Source of the DNA: an uncultured Muribaculaceae bacterium
GTDB lineage: Bacteria; Bacteroidota; Bacteroidia; Bacteroidales; Muribaculaceae
Reading direction: 5' to 3'
NCBI GenBank assembly: GCA_947629175.1
Contig: CANRCT010000024.1
Coordinates: 1-48,905 of the forward strand
Length of the DNA stretch: 48,905 bases
The position numbers and the translations under genes are program-made. Of the stretch, positions 1-6,471 are shown piece by piece (position 1 is the stretch's first letter; each line of letters starts with the position of its first letter). The notes below the pieces were generated by a model, which was not told where the DNA came from, searched no databases, and worked only from the letters and a program-made list of their open reading frames with translations.

Positions 1-18
1 AGCCGATGATCAATATCG

Positions 19-50
19 AAAGAGTCTACGATAATCAGTTGACACTCTTT
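19..50 (+). terminator. Weak terminator-like stem-loop at the left edge
   Basis: Seven-base arms AAAGAGT and ACTCTTT enclose an 18-base loop and are followed by an AT-rich TTAATTATTTT stretch. Read rightward it resembles a weak intrinsic terminator, but the visible genes here run leftward, so its role is unclear. It may only be a short inverted repeat. Confidence 0.25.
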
Positions 51-73
51 TAATTATTTTCGTCGAACTCACG

Positions 74-364
74 TTATCTTAACGCGTTGCACCAACCGAT
101 AGCCCTGTCTTTCTCTCGTTGAGAGCTTCGAGCATTGCCTTTTATCTCGACTTTCTCTTTATATAGACGAATTAACTCCTTTCTCCTCCATGTAACAACC
201 CGCTCTCCCTCCGCATACTTCTCCTGCTTGCCGAGTGCGTAGGCGCGGTCGAAAGCAGCGCAGAAGGCTTCTCCTATTGCCATATTTGGTGTTTCTATTG
301 GATGTTCTTTACAAAACTCTATCCAGCACTCGGCTCGTTTCCATTCGTATTCTTTGTTAGTCAT
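74..364 (-). CDS. Hypothetical protein of the mobile element
   Basis: I do not recognise this 96-residue protein. It is highly charged and soluble-looking, with an aromatic-rich N-terminus (EYEWKRAECWIEF) and a basic C-terminal half containing RRKELIRLYKEKVEIK. No signal peptide or membrane segment is visible. It is the most distal visible gene of the leftward early operon, and its start overlaps the end of the preceding gene by 8 bases, which suggests translational coupling. Small proteins of this kind are common in Bacteroidetes prophage early regions. Function is unknown. Confidence 0.55.
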   Translation of the reverse strand: MTNKEYEWKRAECWIEFCKEHPIETPNMAIGEAFCAAFDRAYALGKQEKYAEGERVVTWRRKELIRLYKEKVEIKGNARSSQREKDRAIGWCNALR

Positions 365-764
365 GACTTTTTTGCTTTACTGTTATACCATATAACCTGC
401 AATGAATCACAAAACGCTGTGCAAGTTTTTTGAAATTCCGCTCAATCCTCCTACGCTCCTTGCGCATACCGAATCCGTAATATTTATTCCATATGGCTTT
501 ATAGTTGCGTAATTGCGTAAGCATATCCTGTGCCTCCCGTATTGGTTTAAGATCATGATTATCCTCAAACCACTTAGACAGACACGGCATTTCACATGAG
601 AATGAGAAACTATCCTTTGTCGGAACACAATCGTAACCGTCCTCTGATCCAATTATTGTACTCTTCTCCACAACCTTTCCGAGTTGCTTTATTTCGCCGT
701 CCTTGATTAAATACAATTCGGCTTTCCTGTTAAAAATGTTATCGTCTTTATCTCCCATGGTCAT
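357..764 (-). CDS. Hypothetical protein of the mobile element
   Basis: This is a 135-residue unrecognised protein if translation starts at the ATG ending at 764. That start is preferred over a longer reading frame because it forms an ATGA overlap with the upstream stop codon and sits just behind a strong Shine-Dalgarno sequence, AAAGGAGG. Strong Shine-Dalgarno sites are uncommon in Bacteroidetes chromosomal genes, so this fits a phage-like origin. The C-terminal half is rich in Lys and Arg (RKERRRIERNFKKLAQRF), which could bind nucleic acid. No catalytic motif is visible. Confidence 0.6.
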   Translation of the reverse strand: MTMGDKDDNIFNRKAELYLIKDGEIKQLGKVVEKSTIIGSEDGYDCVPTKDSFSFSCEMPCLSKWFEDNHDLKPIREAQDMLTQLRNYKAIWNKYYGFGMRKERRRIERNFKKLAQRFVIHCRLYGITVKQKSHD

Positions 765-1042
765 TGCACCTCCTTTGCAAGTTCGGGGAAGAGATCGTAC
801 ACCTCTTCGATGTCGAGCATAACGCATCGATGCTCTTTTACACGCTTCGCTATGTCTTGATTAAGTAGTATATCCCTGTCCACGAAGTAGTAGCGGCTGG
901 AGAGCCAGCGGAGTACGTAAGCTACACTCTCCGCTTTCTCTTCAACCAATTCCTTGTATGTACCCTCTGAAAATTCCTGAGGGTCTACGCACTCCTCCGC
1001 ATACTCGTTGGCGATGGCGGTGATTTCATTCTCTGTCATCAT
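761..1042 (-). CDS. Hypothetical acidic protein of the mobile element
   Basis: This 93-residue acidic protein (MMTENEITAIANEYAEECVD) is not assigned to a family. It is predicted to be mostly helical, with no signal peptide or transmembrane segment. The start makes an ATGA overlap with the stop of the upstream gene, and GGAG lies just before it. It belongs to the tightly packed leftward early operon of the element. Function is unknown; acidic phage early proteins sometimes inhibit or mimic nucleic-acid-binding partners, but nothing here shows that directly. Confidence 0.6.
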   Translation of the reverse strand: MMTENEITAIANEYAEECVDPQEFSEGTYKELVEEKAESVAYVLRWLSSRYYFVDRDILLNQDIAKRVKEHRCVMLDIEEVYDLFPELAKEVQ

Positions 1043-1224
1043 AACTCCAGTCTTGGATTCAAATTTTCTTTTGTTATCAGCTGCACTCTCTTTATCTCCT
1101 CATCGACCTTACGCTCGTAATCTCTGGCGTAGGTCATCGCCATCCGGTCATTCCGATTCCGCTCAGCTCGACGCTGAGCGGCGCGCATGGCCGCGACGAG
1201 ATCGAAGAACCCTTTAGCGTTCAT
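1039..1224 (-). CDS. Small hypothetical protein of the mobile element
   Basis: The protein is about 61 residues, starting MNAKGFFDLVAAMRAAQRRAER. An in-frame ATG 21 bases upstream (at 1245) is possible. I prefer the shorter start because the FFDLVAAMRAAQ-type beginning resembles small proteins in other Bacteroidetes phages; this rests on memory of the pattern, not on a search. It is helical, and charged residues dominate the second half. It overlaps both neighbours, as expected in a compact phage operon. Function is unknown. Confidence 0.55.
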   Translation of the reverse strand: MNAKGFFDLVAAMRAAQRRAERNRNDRMAMTYARDYERKVDEEIKRVQLITKENLNPRLEL

Positions 1225-1549
1225 AGAAGAATGCCAGGATATCATTATAAGGGATCACGAAACACTCGTCCTTATCCACTTTCCGGATATATACCGCGAA
1301 ATTTCCCGGCGTGCCGTTCTCCTCAACTTCTTCGAAATATCCCCGTAACAGTCTCCTCGACCGAGTGATCACATTGATTATTAACTCATGACCGGCAGTG
1401 TCATTGAGAAAAGCACTTGGCTCCTGCAGCGTGATCAGTCTACCATTTACACTCGCCGAAACTTCAACTGACAGTTCCAGCTGATTCTCTTTGTGTAACT
1501 GGAGAAGCGCTTCAAGAAGCTGCACTCCATTTCCTTTGATTACAACCAT
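1214..1549 (-). CDS. Hypothetical protein downstream of the primase
   Basis: This 111-residue protein starts 10 bases after the primase stop codon and is presumably co-transcribed with it. It shows alternating hydrophobic beta-type segments (LSVEVSASVNGRLITL, HELIINVITRS, FAVYIRKV) and ends with the aromatic string NDILAFFYER. No enzymatic motif, signal peptide or membrane segment is visible. Its position next to the replication gene makes a replication or recombination accessory role possible, but that is inference from position only. Confidence 0.6.
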   Translation of the reverse strand: MVVIKGNGVQLLEALLQLHKENQLELSVEVSASVNGRLITLQEPSAFLNDTAGHELIINVITRSRRLLRGYFEEVEENGTPGNFAVYIRKVDKDECFVIPYNDILAFFYER

Positions 1550-1559
1550 ATCTGATTAT

Positions 1560-4500
1560 TTAGTAAGGCAACTCTTTATCTGTTGTGTCTATATCATCCG
1601 GATCGATATCATCCCAAACTTCCACTTCGAGGTTGATGCCGTATTTCTCGGCCAGAGCCTGATAGTCGAAGCAGAGCGCCCAGTCAGTGCGCTGCGTCTT
1701 CTCCAACACCGGCTTCCCGTTGTTATCTGTGACCGTCACATTATCTTTCGGATTGACAAGGTTAGCGAAGCGAACCGCATTCTTTGTTCCAAGGAACTCT
1801 TTAGAAATCGTCAGGTAATACCGTAGCGAGGCTTCAGACATCACTGTTTCTCCGGTCATCTTCGCATTCTTCTGGTATAACTTGAAGATGCGTTTCGTGC
1901 ACATGTAGAGGATTGGACGCTTCTCCCGGAACTGCATAGCCTCCTTCATTTCTTTTGACTTGAACTTCAAGTCATATTTGATCCGGTAGTCCGCATCGAT
2001 GAAGATCTCACCGTTCTGATGGAGGAAGTCGACAGAGCTCCAGAAGTTGGAGATCTCATTATTGCTTAAGCACTCCTCATTCTGCCGAATAATTCCTTTC
2101 ACACTCACAGCCAGCATTTCTTTGTAATCGAATCCAACGTCAATCACTCCTGAAAGAGATCTGAAAGCAGCCAGAGGAATCACCCAGTTCCGGAGGATGC
2201 GATCCTCGACTGTCATCGATGACAACTGCGTGATCACATCTGACAGCGTCGATCGATAGTTCGACGGAAATTCCGCCTCGAACTTAGCCCGATGCTTCAG
2301 CAGCTCGACAGTCAGGTGCGAGCAGCCCAGATCTCTGACGTTCTTAAGATCATCGAATTTCCGCTTAGCCTCCGCGGTAAATTCCGAAGTGTTGAACGTC
2401 AGAAATACCAACCGCGAAAACAGCGCGATATCAATAGTCGGCATTTCCTGTCCTGAAAGCATGATGCCGCAGTCTACCGCCGTAGTCTCGCGCTTCTTGT
2501 CGCGATCCATATTCATTCGAGTTCGGCCGACACCGTCATACAGGCCTTTCAGAAACTCGCGTCTGCTCAACTCGATAGTATTTTTATACTCATCGATGTG
2601 CACAAGCGCATTCGAGCACTGGGCTACCGCATCGGCCAGACCGGCATCTGTCGACGTCGACAGATTCGGCGGCTCGTTCCGGATAATAAAGAATGACATC
2701 AGAGAGTGTCCGAGCTCCGATTTGCCGGAGCCTTTCGGTCCGAACATATTGAGAATCGGGAAATTCTTGGTGACCGAGGTCACCACGTCCTTGAACAGCG
2801 TAGCCAGCAGAAAACAGATGCCGACCTTTGCATTGTTTCCGAATACATCGATAAGCTTATCGGTGTATTCCCTCAATGAGATCGTCGAATAGTTCGTGTG
2901 TACGAACCGACGCTCGAACTGGAAGAGCTCGCGACTCTGTTTGTAGATCGTCGACGCTCCTGGAAGATAATAGTTGCCGAGCCCAGGCAACCGGACAATG
3001 CCGTATTCGTCGACAGGGTACCACGTACCCTGATAGAATGCGCCATTGCCGAAAGCAAAGAACCCGTCATAGTTCCAGCCTAACTGCTTAATCTCGGTGG
3101 CCGATTCGGTCGTACCGAACAGGAACCGTTGCAGCTTTGTAAGCTGCTCGTCCTTTGCAGCCCAAACAAAATTGCCTTTGCCTCCGACCTTGATCTTGAA
3201 TTTCAGCACCGAGCAAAGATCCTCCATCTTCATTTCGACGATACAGTTCTCGCCCTCATTGTTGATCAGCTTGTAAAGGCGCTTCGGGTTGAGATCATCC
3301 TTGATATGAAACAACGGCACCATGATAAAATTGCTCCACTCCTTATCCTGGCCCTTATCATCCATCGAGTAATAGCAATGGTGCCGTTCGTAGAAGCCAT
3401 ACTTTTGATATAATTCCTGATCGAGGAGCCGAGATCCGGACTTCGTGCTGTTCTCGACATTCTTTCTGACGGCCTCGTTGATAGCCGTCTTCCAAAGATT
3501 TTGATTCCCACCCAAAATCTTGATGAGCTCTTTGACATAGATCTCGTTTTTGACCTTGTCCGGCTTCTTTGCCAGAATGCCGGCAACGGTCTTGATGACG
3601 TCTGATTTCTCGAGCGCCGTTTCTTTACCCTCTGACAGCTTTCTCGCGTACCAGAGAATGAAGTCCTGCTCCTCGAGTTCGCGCAGAATTGCGATCGTCG
3701 TGATGAATGAATCCGGATCATTCTTCTCTCCGGAGTTCGACGGAATCTCCTTGACGGTCACGTTGAATCCGTCGAGCATGGCCGCAAGGCCATTCTTCAT
3801 CACGGCCGCGAATCCGGCGCCGAACTGCTCGCCCGGCTTTACCCGGTCAGAATCCGGAATGAAGCACAGCCGCGCATTCAGCCTCCGGAGTTGATTGCGC
3901 TGTTCCTGCGTCCACGCAGTGCCCAAAGACGCCACGGTATTGTAAGCTTTCAGCGAGTGGAGGCGCAGCACGTCAGGCGCCCCCTCCACGAGATAGAAAA
4001 GTTCCTCCTTGGCCGCCATTCGCAACGCGTTCTGAATGCCGAATATCGACTCGCCTTTCTTGTAAAGCTGAGACTCTTTCGAGTTGAGATACTTCGGCCC
4101 GTCATCATCGAGAGCTCGCGCGGTAAAGCCGATCGGACGGCCCGCGCGATCCTTGATCGGGATCATGATGCGGTTCCGGAAAAAATCGTAGATGCGTTCA
4201 CCTTTCCTGACCAGTAATCCTAATTCGATGAAGATATCGACAGGATGTCCTTTCTCCTGAACCCATTTGTAGAGCGAATCCCAGGAAGCCGGAGCGAAGC
4301 CGATTTCTTCCGAGCGCGCAAAGTCCAGTCCCCAGCGGCCATCAACGTATTTTCGGGCATTGATCACCGCCTCTGTTTCTTCCGTCGGACGAAACATATT
4401 GGCGGAATAGAATGCTACGGCATTCGTCATGGCCGCTCTCATGACGTCGACCTTGATCCGCTCCTGCTTATCCTGTTCTGACTCCGGCTTGTCTTCCTCG

Positions 4501-4781
4501 ATCTTGATTCCGTACCGGTTCGCCAGCCACTTCATCGCTTCCGGGAACGTCATTCCCTGAACTTTCATCAGGAATGATATTGCGTTCCCGGTCACTCCGC
4601 AGCCGAAGCAATGAAACATATTCTTCGCCGGCGTGATCGTGAAGGATGGAGTGCGCTCGTTGTGGATAGGGCAGCAGCAGACATAATTCGACTTCGCCGG
4701 CTTTAGTGTCAGAAACTCTTTGGCGACGTCGTATATGTCTGCAGCGTCCAAAATGCGCTCTATGTCTCGCTCACTGTACAT
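1560..4781 (-). CDS. DNA primase-helicase, CHC2/Toprim plus C-terminal P-loop ATPase
   Basis: This 1073-residue protein is probably the element's replication primase fused to a helicase-like ATPase. The N-terminus holds a CHC2 zinc finger: C37-x2-H40 paired with C58-x2-C61, with two more cysteines directly before C37. A Toprim catalytic region follows, with the acidic EG motif near residue 264 and the D-S-D motif near residue 308. The C-terminal half has a Walker A, GPKGSGKS, near residues 681-688 and a Walker B-like HIDEYKN near residue 725. This layout matches phage and mobile-element primase-helicases rather than the shorter host DnaG (about 650 residues). It follows the LuxR-type regulator by one base. 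The middle (about residues 400-640) is not recognised. Confidence 0.88.
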   Translation of the reverse strand: MYSERDIERILDAADIYDVAKEFLTLKPAKSNYVCCCPIHNERTPSFTITPAKNMFHCFGCGVTGNAISFLMKVQGMTFPEAMKWLANRYGIKIEEDKPESEQDKQERIKVDVMRAAMTNAVAFYSANMFRPTEETEAVINARKYVDGRWGLDFARSEEIGFAPASWDSLYKWVQEKGHPVDIFIELGLLVRKGERIYDFFRNRIMIPIKDRAGRPIGFTARALDDDGPKYLNSKESQLYKKGESIFGIQNALRMAAKEELFYLVEGAPDVLRLHSLKAYNTVASLGTAWTQEQRNQLRRLNARLCFIPDSDRVKPGEQFGAGFAAVMKNGLAAMLDGFNVTVKEIPSNSGEKNDPDSFITTIAILRELEEQDFILWYARKLSEGKETALEKSDVIKTVAGILAKKPDKVKNEIYVKELIKILGGNQNLWKTAINEAVRKNVENSTKSGSRLLDQELYQKYGFYERHHCYYSMDDKGQDKEWSNFIMVPLFHIKDDLNPKRLYKLINNEGENCIVEMKMEDLCSVLKFKIKVGGKGNFVWAAKDEQLTKLQRFLFGTTESATEIKQLGWNYDGFFAFGNGAFYQGTWYPVDEYGIVRLPGLGNYYLPGASTIYKQSRELFQFERRFVHTNYSTISLREYTDKLIDVFGNNAKVGICFLLATLFKDVVTSVTKNFPILNMFGPKGSGKSELGHSLMSFFIIRNEPPNLSTSTDAGLADAVAQCSNALVHIDEYKNTIELSRREFLKGLYDGVGRTRMNMDRDKKRETTAVDCGIMLSGQEMPTIDIALFSRLVFLTFNTSEFTAEAKRKFDDLKNVRDLGCSHLTVELLKHRAKFEAEFPSNYRSTLSDVITQLSSMTVEDRILRNWVIPLAAFRSLSGVIDVGFDYKEMLAVSVKGIIRQNEECLSNNEISNFWSSVDFLHQNGEIFIDADYRIKYDLKFKSKEMKEAMQFREKRPILYMCTKRIFKLYQKNAKMTGETVMSEASLRYYLTISKEFLGTKNAVRFANLVNPKDNVTVTDNNGKPVLEKTQRTDWALCFDYQALAEKYGINLEVEVWDDIDPDDIDTTDKELPY

Positions 4782-4782
4782 G

Positions 4783-5331
4783 TCAGTTGTTCTGCTTGCT
4801 GAACCACGAAACTATCTGATTGCTGTGTTTCAGCTTCAGCCTTGACTTTATATTTGAGATATGCCTGGCGACAGTGCATATCGAAATATGCAGATCCTCG
4901 GCGATCTCCGTTTTTGACAGACCGGCGCCCATGCGCTGCGCGACTTCCATTTCACGGTCTGACAAAACTGTTTTCATTTTAGCCTTACAGATCGTACCCT
5001 CGAACACACACTCACCGCGTAGAGGGCACTTGACCTCTTCGAGCACGAAACGTCCGCAGTCTGAAACATCAAACGTCGAATCATATTCGCCGAAGTTGCA
5101 TCGTATGAAACGATGCACCATCTGGTACTCATAAAAGGGACGATTCAGTCGACTCCCTGCGTAAAGCTTTGACAAAGCTTCAAACGCCGTCGGATAAAGA
5201 TCACGAATCTTCAGGAGCATTTCTTCCGTGATCTCCCTGCAGTTCTGATCATAGACAACCATCGGCTCATCCTTTTGCTGCACATTGATTGAACCGTCAG
5301 GACAAATGTAAAATTCCGCGTTTTTCAGCAT
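4783..5331 (-). CDS. LuxR-type helix-turn-helix regulator with a four-cysteine segment
   Basis: This is a 182-residue putative transcriptional regulator. Residues 122-178 form a LuxR/GerE-type helix-turn-helix (LSDREMEVAQRMGAGLSKTE, then ICTVARHISNIKSRL). The N-terminal part is not a response-regulator receiver. Instead it carries four closely spaced cysteines, C92, C102, C108 and C115, that could bind zinc or an iron-sulfur cluster. Its start overlaps the preceding small gene and it ends one base before the primase, so it is part of the early operon. It may regulate late or transfer genes of the element. Its ligand and targets are unknown. Confidence 0.75.
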   Translation of the reverse strand: MLKNAEFYICPDGSINVQQKDEPMVVYDQNCREITEEMLLKIRDLYPTAFEALSKLYAGSRLNRPFYEYQMVHRFIRCNFGEYDSTFDVSDCGRFVLEEVKCPLRGECVFEGTICKAKMKTVLSDREMEVAQRMGAGLSKTEIAEDLHISICTVARHISNIKSRLKLKHSNQIVSWFSKQNN

Positions 5332-5537
5332 GGCTTATTGATCAATTTGTTGAAAATGTAATCGCGCTCTATCCCCTTGAACCTCCCCGTACGCATACGA
5401 TAGTAGAAGGTCGCCATGGATATCTCCATAGCTTTCATGATGCTGTCGCGAAAGAAAATCTTCTGCTCCTTCGTCAGACCATTGTAATAGTCAGAAATGA
5501 CCAAATCGTCATTTTTTACAGAATCCGCTTCTCTCAT
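5325..5537 (-). CDS. Small putative DNA-binding protein, first gene of the early operon
   Basis: This 70-residue protein is the first gene of the leftward operon, directly behind the divergent control region. Its C-terminal half (MEISMATFYYRMRTGRFKGI) reads like a compact helix-turn-helix in which the TFYYRMRTG segment would be the recognition helix. Such small Cro-like or excision-control proteins often sit opposite an XRE repressor in temperate elements. The N-terminus is acidic and the protein is not secreted. A Cro or antirepressor role is inference from position and the HTH-like pattern. Confidence 0.6.
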   Translation of the reverse strand: MREADSVKNDDLVISDYYNGLTKEQKIFFRDSIMKAMEISMATFYYRMRTGRFKGIERDYIFNKLINKPC

Positions 5538-5552
5538 TTCAAAATTAATTCT

Positions 5553-5560
5553 TAAATTTG
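5553..5560 (+). promoter_or_regulatory. Rightward -7 box of the repressor gene
   Basis: TAAATTTG matches the Bacteroides primary sigma factor -7 consensus TAnnTTTG exactly. Transcription would start near 5567 and run into the XRE repressor gene at 5648, with the palindromic operator immediately downstream of the start. I see no convincing TTTG -33 element. The arrangement predicts autoregulation. Confidence 0.5.
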
Positions 5561-5565
5561 GAAAG

Positions 5566-5573
5566 CAAAACTA
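5566..5573 (-). promoter_or_regulatory. Leftward -7 box of the early operon
   Basis: On the minus strand this reads TAGTTTTG, an exact TAnnTTTG match. It would start leftward transcription of the early operon near 5559. The palindromic operator at 5576-5603 lies directly upstream, inside the -7/-33 spacer, where a bound repressor would block RNA polymerase. It nearly abuts the opposing rightward -7 box. Confidence 0.5.
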
Positions 5574-5575
5574 CA

Positions 5576-5603
5576 AAAAATAATAGCTCGAACTATTATT
5601 TTT
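5576..5603. promoter_or_regulatory. Palindromic operator of the divergent switch
   Basis: Perfect 11-base inverted arms, AAAAATAATAG and CTATTATTTTT, are separated by the six-base spacer CTCGAA. The palindrome lies between the leftward early operon and the rightward XRE repressor and overlaps both predicted promoters. The inner pattern AATAG-N6-CTATT recurs at 6047-6062, so it is probably the recognition sequence of the XRE protein. A partial half-site, AAAAATAG, is at 5611-5618. Confidence 0.6.
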
Positions 5604-5647
5604 AGAGCAGAAAAATAGTTAATAAATCTAAATACAGAGCGCGGTTT

Positions 5648-6055
5648 ATGTTCATAACTCAGAGAATCTATGAATTACTGGAAGCTGCCGGTAAGTCGCA
5701 ACGAGAACTTTTAGAAGCTATCGGTAAGAAAAACAGTAATGGAATGGTCAATTCGCTCCTTGGCAAGGATCAAAATGACATCAAGGTTTCAAACCTCGAA
5801 AAGATCGCCGATTATTTCGGCGTATCTATTGATTATTTCTTTGACAGGGACAGCACATTAGTAGGTGTCCTTGCGTCCGGAAATAACAATCACATTCATC
5901 ACATCCAGGCAGAGGCTGGCCAAAAAACGATCGAAGTTCAGCAAAAACTAATCGAAGAAAAGGACAAAAGAATCGAACTCCTTGAACAGATGATCGAAAT
6001 TCTCAAGCAGGGACGCTCGCAAGACGCCAAGCCATGCTCAAAAAACAATAGTTGA
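5648..6055 (+). CDS. XRE-family repressor with C-terminal coiled coil
   Basis: This 135-residue regulator is encoded opposite the early operon and is probably its repressor. Residues 5-66 form an XRE/Cro-type helix-turn-helix (SQRELLEAIG..., then KVSNLEKIADYFGVSIDYFF). Residues 93-121 are a strongly charged coiled coil (KLIEEKDKRIELLEQMIEIL) that could mediate dimerisation. There is no LexA-like peptidase domain, so RecA-triggered self-cleavage is unlikely and induction must work another way. The start codon lies about 45 bases behind the palindromic operator, and a second copy of the operator core overlaps the stop codon. Confidence 0.8.
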   Translation: MFITQRIYELLEAAGKSQRELLEAIGKKNSNGMVNSLLGKDQNDIKVSNLEKIADYFGVSIDYFFDRDSTLVGVLASGNNNHIHHIQAEAGQKTIEVQQKLIEEKDKRIELLEQMIEILKQGRSQDAKPCSKNNS

Positions 6056-6095
6056 TGCTATTAAAATTTGTAGTCAGACATATAAAAAACAATAG
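6040..6095. repeat. 12-bp direct repeat and second operator-like palindrome near the element end
   Basis: The sequence AAAAAACAATAG occurs at 6040-6051 and again at 6084-6095. The first copy is part of the palindrome AATAG-TTGATG-CTATT (6047-6062), which has the same arms and spacer length as the core of the operator at 5576-5603 and overlaps the repressor stop codon. Near the presumed attachment site, these could be repressor or integrase arm-type binding sites. Confidence 0.5.
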
Positions 6096-6100
6096 GAAAG

Positions 6101-6117
6101 GTCCTGTCCCCGCCACA
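6101..6117 (+). other. tRNA 3'-end-like sequence, candidate attachment core
   Basis: GTCCTGTCCCCGCCACA looks like the 3' side of a T-stem and acceptor stem followed by ACA. No complete tRNA or tmRNA precedes it; what lies upstream is the repressor gene. A terminator hairpin follows directly. This is what remains when an element integrates into the 3' end of an RNA gene and the intact gene is rebuilt at the other end. This is inference; the other junction is outside the window. Confidence 0.4.
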
Positions 6118-6125
6118 AAATCGTC

Positions 6126-6162
6126 ATAAATCCCTTTAAGCCAGCCGCTTAAAGGGATTTAT
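6126..6162. terminator. Symmetric terminator hairpin
   Basis: A perfect 15-base inverted repeat, ATAAATCCCTTTAAG and CTTAAAGGGATTTAT, surrounds the seven-base loop CCAGCCG. It follows the tRNA-3'-like sequence and would suit a terminator of the original RNA gene. It now also lies downstream of the repressor gene. There is no long U-tract; the A/T-rich arm ends may serve that purpose. Confidence 0.5.
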
Positions 6163-6409
6163 CATTAGAGCGGGTAGTAAACGGGATGAACGCACATAAC
6201 GATAATTTTCTATGATTACTATCTATAATTTTTGAGTTGATTCAATTTTTATTGAGAGTGTTGTCGGTTGTTGATATTTGGTTGGTTTTTAGTTGATTGT
6301 GGGCTTGTTTATCTCGGCTTAAGTTGTCAGGACGTTTGTGATAAACTATAACTTATTTATGGGTCAGCTATAATTTGTTGTAGCTGATTAAGCTTTTTTG
6401 TAATTGCTG
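6163..6409. other. AT-rich intergenic stretch, no gene seen
   Basis: Between the end of the mobile element and the SurA-like gene lies AT-rich DNA with T-rich direct-repeat-like runs (for example GTTGTCGGTTGTTG and TTTGGTTGGTTTTTAG) and no credible reading frame. It may contain regulatory sequence or remnants of insertion. I see no RNA gene in it. Confidence 0.4.
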
Positions 6410-6442
6410 TTGCAGCCCTATCAACATTTTTCACTAAATTTG
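6410..6442 (+). promoter_or_regulatory. Promoter of the SurA-like gene
   Basis: TTG at 6410-6412 and TAAATTTG at 6435-6442 match the Bacteroides -33 and -7 elements with a 22-base spacer, slightly longer than the usual 19-21. Transcription would start near 6449. That would exclude the upstream ATG at 6448 and favours the GTG at 6472 as start codon. Confidence 0.55.
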
Positions 6443-6471
6443 CCGCATTGTTTCTCACAAATTCTGACACA

